From: Saprospiraceae bacterium
GTDB taxonomy: Bacteria > Bacteroidota > Bacteroidia > Chitinophagales > Saprospiraceae
NCBI GenBank assembly: GCA_028285545.1
Contig: JANQPA010000060.1
Span: 51,880 to 115,879, forward strand
DNA length: 64,000 nucleotides
Direction: 5' to 3'
Shown: positions 10,495 to 19,309 of the stretch, one piece after another
How positions within the stretch are numbered: the first letter of the stretch is position 1
How the letters are laid out: every line of letters begins with the position of its first letter
Notes under the pieces: generated by a model
Told to the model about the DNA's origin: nothing
Databases searched by the model: none
Seen by the model: only the letters and a program-made list of their open reading frames with translations
Position numbers and translations under genes: made by a program

Positions 10495-11232
10495 ATGTTT
10501 CATTTTTTTCGCAGCATTCGTCAAAAACAATTGAAGGAGAATAAATTCCGACGCTATCTATTCTATGCTCTGGGAGAGATCCTCTTGGTGGTTATTGGAA
10601 TTCTAATTGCCCTGCAAATCAATAATTGGAATGAAGAAAGAAAAGCAAAAGCACAGGAAAAAATCTTACTTCAAAAAATTTTGCAGGATCTTAAAGAGGA
10701 TGCTGGTTCCATTTCAAATCAAATTAACCACGTCAAAGGCCTTCAGGATTTGAATTATCTTATTTTCGAAAAGATTATTCAACCCCCTAAGGCTGATACC
10801 AATATTGATATTTCTAAAATCATTTTTACAGGTAAGTTGCGGCTAATAACTGGAAAGAATCATAGTAATGCAGCCAATCAGATCACTGACGACATTTTGA
10901 GAAATGCTTTTACCGCTTATCTAAAAGGAGAGGAGATTACAATAAACGTCAATGAAAATGTATGGGAAAAAGTCCATAGTTTTCGAGACTACCTGGGGGA
11001 AATTGATGCCTATATTTTGGATTCGATCTTTGTAGAACCGCGATACACCGATTTAAATATCAGAGAAAAAGTTATTAAGACAGCAACATTAGCTAAACAT
11101 AGTCGCTCTGCTAAATTTAAAAGTTTAATTTGGAGTGCCCGCTCAACTTACGGTTTTAGCAATATGAATTTAGAATGGTTGCTCACAGATAATATGACCC
11201 TGCAAGAACTAATTGAAGAAAACTTAAGGTAA
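10495..11232 (+). CDS. DUF6090-family membrane protein
   Basis: A 245-residue protein with the characteristic N-terminus of the DUF6090 family: a basic stretch (RSIRQKQLKENKFRRYLFYA) followed by one strongly hydrophobic span (GEILLVVIGILIALQI, about 31-46) and the motif NNWNEERK. The remaining 190 residues are predicted to be a mostly helical periplasmic domain. These proteins are very common in Bacteroidota, often in many copies, and have no known function. It stands alone, 302 bases after the esterase gene and convergent with the FG-GAP protein gene. Confidence 0.8.
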   Translation: MFHFFRSIRQKQLKENKFRRYLFYALGEILLVVIGILIALQINNWNEERKAKAQEKILLQKILQDLKEDAGSISNQINHVKGLQDLNYLIFEKIIQPPKADTNIDISKIIFTGKLRLITGKNHSNAANQITDDILRNAFTAYLKGEEITINVNENVWEKVHSFRDYLGEIDAYILDSIFVEPRYTDLNIREKVIKTATLAKHSRSAKFKSLIWSARSTYGFSNMNLEWLLTDNMTLQELIEENLR

Positions 11233-11326
11233 TCCAAAAACAGCTTGCTGATCCAAAAGGACCTAACAAGCTGCTACCAAATAACAGTATTCATAAATTT
11301 AGCCGGGGAAAAAGCAACACTTCTTC

Positions 11327-14071
11327 TTATCGGATTAACACCTTTTTAGAAACTGTCCCTTTTTCTGTGTGAAGACTTAAAAGATAAAGGCCGGGTACCA
11401 CTTCTTTTATGTCCATTTTAGTGAGGCTGGAATTTATTCCAACTATTGATTTTATAGGCTTTCCTTCGATTGTATATAAAACTATATTTACTTGCTCGAC
11501 CTCCTCAATAGTATATTGAATTTGAAGCGTGTCTTCATCAGCAGGATTAGGCCAGATCGAAAATTCTTTGGCAGATAAAATTTGCGGACCTGAGTTAGAG
11601 CTAATCGGGTCCAACAGGCAAGTAGTACCACCACCTTCTGTCACATTGCAAATTTGCTTAGGAACAACCCGCTCAATGACATCAACAGCTCCTGAGGGCC
11701 ATTCTACTATCAGGGAATCAATAATTTCAGCCTCTCCCACACCAAAATGGAGCCTCAAACTATTCTGAGCGCGATCTCCGGTAGGGCTTCCAGATAACAC
11801 TCTCATTTGCCAGGACTCCTGATCATTAATTGTAGTTTTGATTCTAACCTTAGCACCAATGGCGGAAGCATTCGAAGCAACTCCTTCCAAATTAAGCATC
11901 AGATAACCATTATTACCTCCGGAGTTTAAATACAAGAAGTCTATTTGTGGTCTGCCTGTAAAAAAGGAATTTGCATTGGCTACATAAAGATCTAAATAGC
12001 CGTCATTATTAATATCAGCACTGGCACAACTTTGGGTATTGGAGACATTCACTACAGGTGCTCCAACTGTCCTAAACCGTCGGCTTTTAAAGTTTCCTTG
12101 CCCATCATTTTCATAATAGGCTGAGTTTTGTCCGCCTGAATTATTAGAGAATAAATCCAAATCGCCATCATTATCAAAATCTGCCCATGTAGATCCTAGA
12201 GTAGAGAATGCATCTATAGCCGGACGCCCCTCCATGATTCGACTAAACAAACTATCGCCTTCATTTCGATACAAATAATTAAGCCCGTCAAAATTACCCA
12301 GATATACATCCATGTCTCCATCATTATCATAATCGCCCCAACTGGCTTGGAAATCCCGGTCTATAATAGTGACCATTTCAGGACTAAGAACTCGTTTGAA
12401 ATCCAGGGTTCCGGTTTCCGATAAAGTGTTATGATAAAAACGGTTCTCTTCTCTACCATCAGGATGAGTTCGGCCACTCTTAATCAAGAACAAATCCTGA
12501 TCTCCATCATTATCGTAATCCATCCAGGAAGCCACCCCTGTGCTTTCTACAGAATCCGTAACAAAAGGAGTTTTATTAAATTGAAAATATCGGCCTTCGG
12601 AGTTGGGAGTTCCTAGATTTTCATAAAATAAATCTTTGGCTAAGTGTCGGTTTTCGGTGACATGTAAATCAATATCACCATCATTGTCGTAATCCACCCA
12701 GCTGCTTGACCAGGTATAATTACTATCCAAAACAGGGGCATCATTTTCTATTTTTTTAAAGGTGTAATTCGGAGGTCCTTCATTGAGGTACAAAAAATTT
12801 GGCTCTGCCGGAGCGGGAGGGATAGGATTATTACTAACATAAAGATCTGGATAACCATCGTTATTATAGTCTCCCCAAATGGAGGCCCCGGTATTTCCTA
12901 TGTCAAAAGAAGGAATATCCTGTACGAGGCTAAAGGTCAGATCTCCATTATTTTTATAAAGTCGATTGGTATCGCCACCTACGGAAATAAATACATCTAC
13001 GTATCCATCTTTGTCAAAATCGGCCCAACTACTTCCCATGCTAATGGTACTATTTTGGATGATATCACCAGTGCCTATTCTGGTAAATATAGGAGGAGCA
13101 GTGACCTCTCCTTCACAAAGATCATCAGGAAGGCTATTTATACCGGTTATCATTCTCACATTGGCAGGATGAAGAGACCCTGCGTTCGGACAAACCCAAC
13201 AAGGTTGTGCTCCATTCACAAAAAGGGTATCTCCAGTTAAACTTGCAATGATACCATTGGGCTTTGAAAAGGTAGATTGTAAGCCTAAACCATCAAAATT
13301 GGAGAAGCCGAAGGGCCGGCCGGCGATGCCTTCAAAAGTGCCATCTTCCAAACAAACTCTCTGAATCTGACCTATACCAATCAGTGCTACATAAAGATAT
13401 CCATTGGAATAAGTAAGATGACCATTCCCAACGGGATTAGGACCACCAAAAAGAGCCGGTAAGGTAGCAAAATCTTCTACCTTGCCATCCGGAGTGATTT
13501 TTAATATCTTTCCGTCTGAAAAATTACAGACATATAAATTATCGTCCGGATCAACAGTAATTCCATTTGGACAGTTGAAAAGACTGTCTTTAGAAAACGT
13601 ACTTATACTACCATCCGAAGTGATTTTGCTAATTGAATTACCGGAACAATTACAAACATAAAGATCATCCTTACTATCTGCGATTATCCCTATGGGCTGA
13701 TTGAGGCTATCCGTAACCCAATCTAAGGTAACTGTTCCATCCGGTGTGATTTTACTAATTTTGTTGCCATTATTATTTGATTGATAAAAATTACCCTGAC
13801 TGTCAAAACATGCACCAGAGGCTCCCATGAATCCTTCTGCAAAAACACTGACCGTAAAATCATTTTTATCGATTTTATAAACAGTAGTGTTGCTATCTAC
13901 AGATGTACCTGGACCAAAATCACTGACATAGATATTGCCCTGCTTATCAATGGTCATTCCTCCACTGGCATTGATTTGAGGAATTATGGTGCTAGTTTTG
14001 ATCTGTGAAAAAAGAGGGTTGTGAAAAAAACAAAAAATTAATCCTAAATAACAGTAGATGATTATTTTCAT
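11327..14071 (-). CDS. Secreted NHL/SMP-30 propeller + FG-GAP (VCBS) repeat protein with T9SS sorting domain
   Basis: A 914-residue secreted protein. After the signal peptide (1-22) come NHL-type repeats (about 35-290; for example GIIADSKDDLYVCNCSGNSI), then seven or more FG-GAP/VCBS repeats (about 320-700) rich in calcium-binding DYDNDGD, DFDNDGDLD and DINNDGYLD motifs. An ASPIC/UnbV-like module follows (about 710-800; LHFGVGEAEIIDSLIVEWPSG), and finally a type A type IX sorting domain (about 832-914; WPNPADEDTL to SKKVLIR). It is presumably exported by the type IX secretion system and attached to, or released from, the outer membrane. The function is likely adhesion or binding rather than catalysis. 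It is convergent with the DUF6090 gene. Confidence 0.9.
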   Translation of the reverse strand: MKIIIYCYLGLIFCFFHNPLFSQIKTSTIIPQINASGGMTIDKQGNIYVSDFGPGTSVDSNTTVYKIDKNDFTVSVFAEGFMGASGACFDSQGNFYQSNNNGNKISKITPDGTVTLDWVTDSLNQPIGIIADSKDDLYVCNCSGNSISKITSDGSISTFSKDSLFNCPNGITVDPDDNLYVCNFSDGKILKITPDGKVEDFATLPALFGGPNPVGNGHLTYSNGYLYVALIGIGQIQRVCLEDGTFEGIAGRPFGFSNFDGLGLQSTFSKPNGIIASLTGDTLFVNGAQPCWVCPNAGSLHPANVRMITGINSLPDDLCEGEVTAPPIFTRIGTGDIIQNSTISMGSSWADFDKDGYVDVFISVGGDTNRLYKNNGDLTFSLVQDIPSFDIGNTGASIWGDYNNDGYPDLYVSNNPIPPAPAEPNFLYLNEGPPNYTFKKIENDAPVLDSNYTWSSSWVDYDNDGDIDLHVTENRHLAKDLFYENLGTPNSEGRYFQFNKTPFVTDSVESTGVASWMDYDNDGDQDLFLIKSGRTHPDGREENRFYHNTLSETGTLDFKRVLSPEMVTIIDRDFQASWGDYDNDGDMDVYLGNFDGLNYLYRNEGDSLFSRIMEGRPAIDAFSTLGSTWADFDNDGDLDLFSNNSGGQNSAYYENDGQGNFKSRRFRTVGAPVVNVSNTQSCASADINNDGYLDLYVANANSFFTGRPQIDFLYLNSGGNNGYLMLNLEGVASNASAIGAKVRIKTTINDQESWQMRVLSGSPTGDRAQNSLRLHFGVGEAEIIDSLIVEWPSGAVDVIERVVPKQICNVTEGGGTTCLLDPISSNSGPQILSAKEFSIWPNPADEDTLQIQYTIEEVEQVNIVLYTIEGKPIKSIVGINSSLTKMDIKEVVPGLYLLSLHTEKGTVSKKVLIR

Positions 14072-14248
14072 AGTCTATTCAATTTTTAATGTTTAGTTCA
14101 AATTGATTAGAATAGATGGGTTTAGCCTGAACAGAATATGAATGCTTAGTGAATTATTGGTGAATCTTGGTTAAGGAGCAATAAGGATATTGAAATATTG
14201 ATCAATTGATGCTAAATTTATTTTGAATGAGAAATCAAGTCGAAAGGA

Positions 14249-16384
14249 ATGAACACAGAAGTGCAGGTCAATAGCTGGATATTAAAAAATTGGACCGTTT
14301 TTCCAAAACTCAACCTGATCCAGAATCATGAATCTCAAATTTCTGTCAAACCCAGGTTGATGAAACTCCTCGAGTTTTTCTTATTAAACCAAAATGAGGT
14401 TGTTTCAAAAGAAACCATCCTTGAGTACGTTTGGCAGGATCGAATAGTCACTGAAAATTTATTAACCAAATCCATTTCAGAACTCCGACAACTTTTAAAA
14501 AAACATTTTGCTAGTGACCTGGAAATTGAAACATTGAGAAATGCGGGGTATCGCTTCCATACCAGTTTTGATATTATTCCTTCCACGAATGATCATCCGA
14601 AGCTTATCCATGGTAAAAGCCCTAAAAAGAAAGGAATTTATTCAGCTTCTATTCTTTTAGTATTAATTTTATTAGTCACTGCTGCTGGTTTTTTCCGCCA
14701 AAAACCGATCACGGGTTATAAGTACACATTAAAAAGAGTTTCCAGTCTTAAAGGTCATGAACTTTCACCCACTATTTCTCCAAATGGGGAAAATTTAGCC
14801 TTCGCATGGGGGGAACCCAATAAGGTGCCTTATCAAATTTATACGAAATCAATAGAAGGAAATATCCCTCGCAAACTAACTCGGGATAGCTTCACCGAGT
14901 TTAATCCGGCATGGTCACCAGATGGGAAATTTATCGCTTATTTTCAAAGTAAAAAAAGTGGAAACCTGACCCTAATGAAAAAATCGGTGATTGGAGATGA
15001 TGAGATGGAATTACTTTCAATGGATGGTTGGAGGATAGAACGAGGAATGCTATGGACTAAAGATGGGAAGGGGCTTATTTTTGCAGGCAAAAAAAACAAA
15101 GAGAATCCTTTTGCTTTGCAGGCTTATTTTTTTCAAGACAATGACATCTCTCAGCTGTCTTTTCCTCCGGAAGGAATTTATGGAGACATGTATCCTGCTT
15201 TTTCAGCACACCATAATAAGATCGCTTTTGTCAGAGCTAAAAGAAACATCTCAATTCTGCCAAATAGCCAGCAGAACAATTTCATGGTTCATTTGATTGA
15301 TTTGGATAATTTAAAAATCAAATTAATCAGTTCTTTCGAACATGAGGTCAAAGAAATTGTATACAACCCTGCCATGAGGAACTATCTTTGTTGGGTAAGT
15401 AGAGAATTTGGGTTCAACACCTTATATAGTATTAAAGAAAATGGCCATAGGGAAAAAATTCTGCAATACAACCTAGGAATTCCAGGAAGTGGGGATATGA
15501 CTGTTGATAATGTATTTTACTTTGAGTTTTGGAAGTCCGACCTAAATGTTTATGTATATCCAATCGTTTCCAGTGGGCAAGAACTACTATCGCAGGAGGA
15601 ATATTTTAATTCTACACAATGGGATTGGAATCTTCAATTTGCTACAAAAAGCGACAAGATGGCTTTTATTTCTGGCAGGAGTGGATATCAAGAAATTTGG
15701 ATGGCACAAGAAGGACTCCCCGAAAAGGCACAACAAATTACTAAGCTTAATGGAGTAGTTATTAGGTCTCTAAGTATTTCTCCTGATGGCAAAAATATTT
15801 TGTTCGTAACCAAAGAAAATAATAACCATTCCCTATATCATATCCAATCAAACGGTGAAGGTTTAAATCGTTTGAGTGGTGATGAAACCAATTATACTTT
15901 TCCAAAATGGTCGGTTGATGGGCATTATATTTACTATAGTTCTAATCAAACAGGAACATGGAATATTTGGAGGAGAAATCTAGAGGGAACCTTTACTGAG
16001 CAGTTAAGCCAGCATGGAGGTTACACCTTATTTCCCGATCCGTCTAAGCCTGACCAGCTATTTTTTACAAAATTTAAACAGGATAGCCTCTTTCAACTTT
16101 CGCTTAATGATAGATCTGAAAAATTTGTTTGCAAGCTGGATGGGCTGGAAGATGAAAACTGGATTCCTTATTCTAAGGGCATTTATTTCTTTGCCTGGAA
16201 ACGAAGCCAATGTTATTTAAAGCATTATGACTTTTCTAGTCAAGCTATTTCAACACTTATAAAGTTGGATCATATTTTACAAGGCGTTCCTTCCATTGCC
16301 CTTTCTAAGGATGAAAAATTTATATTTATTACTAAGGCTGATGGATTGAACTCAGATATTTTGTCGTTTGAGTTTGAGGAATAA
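14249..16384 (+). CDS. CadC/ToxR-like membrane regulator with WD40-like (PD40) periplasmic domain
   Basis: A 711-residue protein. Residues about 12-105 form a winged-helix DNA-binding domain of the transcriptional-regulator-C type (KPRLMKLLEFFLLNQNEVVS, ending LRNAGYRF). A single membrane span follows (about 129-148). The rest is a beta-propeller of TolB/PD40-type blades with motifs such as SPDGKFIAYF and SPDGKNILFV. Such proteins bind DNA from the membrane and sense a periplasmic cue without a kinase. The cognate genes are unknown. It is divergent from the FG-GAP protein gene with 177 bases between them. The start is supported by an AAAGGA just upstream of the ATG. Confidence 0.87.
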   Translation: MNTEVQVNSWILKNWTVFPKLNLIQNHESQISVKPRLMKLLEFFLLNQNEVVSKETILEYVWQDRIVTENLLTKSISELRQLLKKHFASDLEIETLRNAGYRFHTSFDIIPSTNDHPKLIHGKSPKKKGIYSASILLVLILLVTAAGFFRQKPITGYKYTLKRVSSLKGHELSPTISPNGENLAFAWGEPNKVPYQIYTKSIEGNIPRKLTRDSFTEFNPAWSPDGKFIAYFQSKKSGNLTLMKKSVIGDDEMELLSMDGWRIERGMLWTKDGKGLIFAGKKNKENPFALQAYFFQDNDISQLSFPPEGIYGDMYPAFSAHHNKIAFVRAKRNISILPNSQQNNFMVHLIDLDNLKIKLISSFEHEVKEIVYNPAMRNYLCWVSREFGFNTLYSIKENGHREKILQYNLGIPGSGDMTVDNVFYFEFWKSDLNVYVYPIVSSGQELLSQEEYFNSTQWDWNLQFATKSDKMAFISGRSGYQEIWMAQEGLPEKAQQITKLNGVVIRSLSISPDGKNILFVTKENNNHSLYHIQSNGEGLNRLSGDETNYTFPKWSVDGHYIYYSSNQTGTWNIWRRNLEGTFTEQLSQHGGYTLFPDPSKPDQLFFTKFKQDSLFQLSLNDRSEKFVCKLDGLEDENWIPYSKGIYFFAWKRSQCYLKHYDFSSQAISTLIKLDHILQGVPSIALSKDEKFIFITKADGLNSDILSFEFEE

Positions 16385-16570
16385 GCGATAACCGCAACTA
16401 TAAATAACTTACTAAGTCTTTTGTTATAAAAAATTTAATACGGAAATGGCAATTGGAGTCGTTTATTGCCACTGTTAAACGCTGATATACACTGTTTGCA
16501 GCATAAAAAATCAGTGAGATCAGTGTTAATCAGCGGCAAATAATAACTTCATTCTTCTTTAAAAACCACT

Positions 16571-17746
16571 ATGGACTTAACGCAACTATTATTACTTTTT
16601 GGAGCTGTTCAAAGTTTATTCATCGCCTTTATTTTACTACGGAAAAAAGGGCACAGAAAAGCGAATGTCTTTCTTTCTACTTTTTTGATATTAATATCAT
16701 TTCAGACCTACCTGCTTTCAATGGATAGGCTTTATGAATGGCTTGGCTGTGGTCTTGTCAACATGTTTTCCCGGCTGGTATTTTATTTATATGGCCCTCT
16801 TGTATTTTTTTATGTTGATGCCCTTTTAAAAAAAGATTTTAAATGGACTCCTATCAAATTCCTTCACTTCCTTCCTTTTCTTTTTTTTAGCATTATGAGT
16901 ACCATCTCTTACCAAACATGGGATAATGAAAACAGTATTGAATGGATACATTATATTGCCAATACCCATCATTTTTTGCCAGTTCTTTATGAAAGTATTC
17001 GCTTTTTTTACTTAGCTACATATGTTGGTATTGCCTTTAACTTATTAAGAAAAACTCAAAATAGAGGACCTCACTTTTTTTCTAATCAAAATTATTTCAA
17101 AGCCAGTTGGTTGTATCAATTTTTAGGGAGCACTCTGGTTCTTGGAGTCATTATCGCAATTGGTTTAAGAGTTAATTATTTTGGTGGAAATCCACATGCC
17201 AACGCCTTTCAAGAGCTGTTTTTTATTCTACCTATATTTACTTATTGGATCACCTACAAAGCACTCGTTCAGCCCAACATTTTTGCGAAATGGAACTATA
17301 ATGATCCAGATAATAAAACCATAGTCCGAGAGGAGAGATCCAAGTACCATCGTTCCGGTTTATCTAATGAAAAAGCAAAAGATATTCAGAGAAAGTTGGA
17401 TCAGCTAATGAAGATTCAAATGCCCTTCCTTAATGCCAACTTAAAACTAGTTGAATTAGCCCAGCAACTGGAAGTAAGCCCCAATCACCTTTCCTAGGTG
17501 CTTAATGAATATTTACAGCAAAATTTTTATGAATATGTCAATGTATTTAGAATAGAAAGAGCCAAGCAAAATTTACTCGACCCAAAGTTTCAACATTATA
17601 CCATCGAAGCCATTGCCTTGGAAAGTGGCTTTAACTCTAAATCCCATTTTAATAAATTATTCAAGCAACAAGTGGGTATGACTCCCGGTAAATGGAGAAA
17701 GTCGAATCGGGACAATCCTCTGAATTTGTCCACCCCTGACGGTTAG
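16571..17746 (+). pseudogene. 7TM-type AraC-family regulator interrupted by an in-frame TAG
   Basis: Two ORFs in the same frame (16571-17497 and 17498-17746) together make a 391-codon gene. The first part has an ATG start and about seven hydrophobic spans (residues 5-235), then a linker and the beginning of an AraC DNA-binding domain ending VSPNHLS. The TAG at 17495-17497 sits exactly where relatives usually read SQVLNE, and the next codons give VLNEYLQQNFYEYVNVFRIE and a complete second helix-turn-helix (SGFNSKSHFNKLFKQQVG). A single C-to-T change from CAG would explain it. It may be a fresh pseudogene, a sequencing error, or a readthrough site. The following YceI and dioxygenase-like genes lie on the same strand 72 bases downstream and could be its targets. 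Confidence 0.8.
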
Positions 17747-17818
17747 CACTTTTATACAAGTAAAGCGCTTTATGTTTGGAATGATAATTAATTCTCATTC
17801 TATACAAATCATCCGCAA

Positions 17819-18406
17819 GTGAAAAAGTGTTTACTATTTCTATTATTCATTTTTATTTATCAAGCAAATATCAAGGCCCAGCAAAGTTGGAAAATTGACC
17901 CTTCCAATTCCTCTATTGAGTTCAAAGTTCGTCACTTATTGATCTCAACAGTACCTGGAAGTTTTAATACCTTTACGGCCAGTCTTGAGACTTCAAAAGA
18001 AGGAAGTTTTGATGAAGCTACCATTGAGGCTAACATCCAGGTGAATAGTGTTGATACTCGCAATAAACAACGAGATGCCCATCTGCTTGAGTCCGACTTT
18101 TTTGAAGCCAAAAACTTCCCTGAAATAACATTCAAAAATGCAAGCCTTAAGTTTGAAGACAAAGAAAACTTCAAAATTACCGGCATGCTAAGCATCAAAG
18201 GTCTTACTAAGGAAGTAACTTTTACCGGTCAGTTTGGGGGCGTGGCCCAAATGTGGGGAAAAAACAGGGCTGGCTTTACTGCCACCGGCACCATCAATCG
18301 TTTTGATTTTGGCATCCAATTTAACGACAAATTAGACAATGGAGGAATGGTTGTCGGTAAGGAGGTCACCTTTGTTTTAAACATGGAATTTGTTCAGCAA
18401 AATTAA
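17819..18406 (+). CDS. YceI-family periplasmic protein
   Basis: A 195-residue protein with a signal peptide (about 1-20, ending IKAQ) and a YceI lipocalin-like barrel. Typical sequence elements are WKIDPSNSSIEFKVRHLLIS near the N-terminus, RDAHLLESDFFEAKNFPEITF in the middle, and FDFGIQFND late. Family members bind isoprenoid or long-chain lipids in the periplasm, and the ligand here is unknown. The start codon is GTG, chosen because it puts the signal peptide at the N-terminus and no in-frame ATG is available. The next gene begins 18 bases downstream, so the two are probably one operon. Confidence 0.9.
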   Translation: MKKCLLFLLFIFIYQANIKAQQSWKIDPSNSSIEFKVRHLLISTVPGSFNTFTASLETSKEGSFDEATIEANIQVNSVDTRNKQRDAHLLESDFFEAKNFPEITFKNASLKFEDKENFKITGMLSIKGLTKEVTFTGQFGGVAQMWGKNRAGFTATGTINRFDFGIQFNDKLDNGGMVVGKEVTFVLNMEFVQQN

Positions 18407-18423
18407 TCGCAAAGAAATTTATT

Positions 18424-19059
18424 ATGGCAAAGAAAAAATATACTTTTTATCTAATGTTATTCCCCATCTTCCTGGTGGCGCAGTCTGATCCGACACCTTT
18501 TGTAGGACAAGGACCTTTTTTTCCAGTAAATGCCAAGGCTCCCATGGATAATGATTTGACCTTGGTAAACGGGAGTAATTCTCTAGCAAAAGGAGAAGTT
18601 ATCGAAGTTAGGGGAAACATCACTAATGCAAAAGGAGAAGTAGTTAAAAACGCGGAAGTTCTCATTTGGCAAACGGACAGCCAAGGCAATTATGACCATC
18701 CCGATGCCGCCAAAATGATGGGCAAAAATAGCCTGAAGTTAGACCCCAATTTCCAATACTGGGGCAAAACAGTTAGCGATCAAAATGGTCATTATTATTT
18801 TAAAACCATTGTTCCCAAACCTTATTTGATTGATGATCTGCAGCGGCCTGCTCATATTCATTTCAGAGTGAAGCATCCGGATTATAAGTATTTAACTATG
18901 GAGCTTCATTTTCCAAATGATCAATACCTGGAAAAGGATCGAATCACGGCTCATTTGGATAAAGAAGAGCATGAGTTGTTGATGGCTAAAATTACGATTC
19001 CGCCAAAGGGATATGGGCCGAAGATTGCTAGTTTTAATATTGTGCTTAAAAGCAAGTAA
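18424..19059 (+). CDS. Intradiol ring-cleavage dioxygenase-like protein (protocatechuate 3,4-dioxygenase fold), exported
   Basis: A 211-residue protein with an N-terminal hydrophobic signal (about 1-18). The core resembles protocatechuate 3,4-dioxygenase: GQGPFFP at the start, WQTDSQGNYDHP, then YYFKTIVPKPY and RPAHIHFRV. The candidate Fe(III) ligands are the tyrosines of GNYDHP and PKPY plus the two histidines of AHIHF, so all four are present. Classical enzymes are cytoplasmic and cleave catechols. An exported version suggests action on extracellular aromatics or a different role. No other aromatic-degradation gene is near. It lies downstream of the YceI gene and ends in a 16-bp-stem hairpin. 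Confidence 0.8.
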   Translation: MAKKKYTFYLMLFPIFLVAQSDPTPFVGQGPFFPVNAKAPMDNDLTLVNGSNSLAKGEVIEVRGNITNAKGEVVKNAEVLIWQTDSQGNYDHPDAAKMMGKNSLKLDPNFQYWGKTVSDQNGHYYFKTIVPKPYLIDDLQRPAHIHFRVKHPDYKYLTMELHFPNDQYLEKDRITAHLDKEEHELLMAKITIPPKGYGPKIASFNIVLKSK

Positions 19060-19068
19060 TAATAAGAA

Positions 19069-19109
19069 ATTAGGGCATTTCATGGATAGAGACCATGAAA
19101 TGCCCTAAT
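19069..19109 (+). terminator. Long-stem hairpin after the dioxygenase-like gene
   Basis: Arms 19069-19084 and 19094-19109 form a perfect 16-bp stem with a 9-nt loop, starting 9 bases after the TAA. There is no T-run, only an AT-rich sequence after it. Confidence 0.65.
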
Positions 19110-19122
19110 AAAACTAGTTGGC

Positions 19123-19250
19123 GGCAGTCTCTGACTGCCAGCCGCTAATTGAATTTACTACACTTGAAATATCATTTGTTTAGTATTATCCCGAATAGAA
19201 CATCAGTTTGGAAACTGGTTGGATATTGGGTGAGGCAGTCAGAGACTGCC
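19123..19250. repeat. Pair of 17-bp near-palindromes in inverted orientation
   Basis: 19123-19139 and 19234-19250 are reverse complements of each other over 17 bp (GGCAGTC, three variable bases, GACTGCC). Each is itself a near-palindrome, so each unit can form its own hairpin and the two can also pair. They lie between the convergent dioxygenase-like and Tricorn-type genes. Confidence 0.65.
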
Positions 19251-19264
19251 ACCAGCAGGTTAAT

Positions 19265-19301
19265 AATGGCAATTCTTGGCCTGTGGCCAAGAATTGCCAT
19301 T
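19265..19301. terminator. 17-bp perfect hairpin between convergent genes
   Basis: Arms 19265-19281 and 19285-19301 pair perfectly with a 3-nt loop. It begins 9 bases beyond the stop of the minus-strand protease gene. A T-run is lacking on both strands. Confidence 0.65.
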
Positions 19302-19309
19302 AAAAAACC

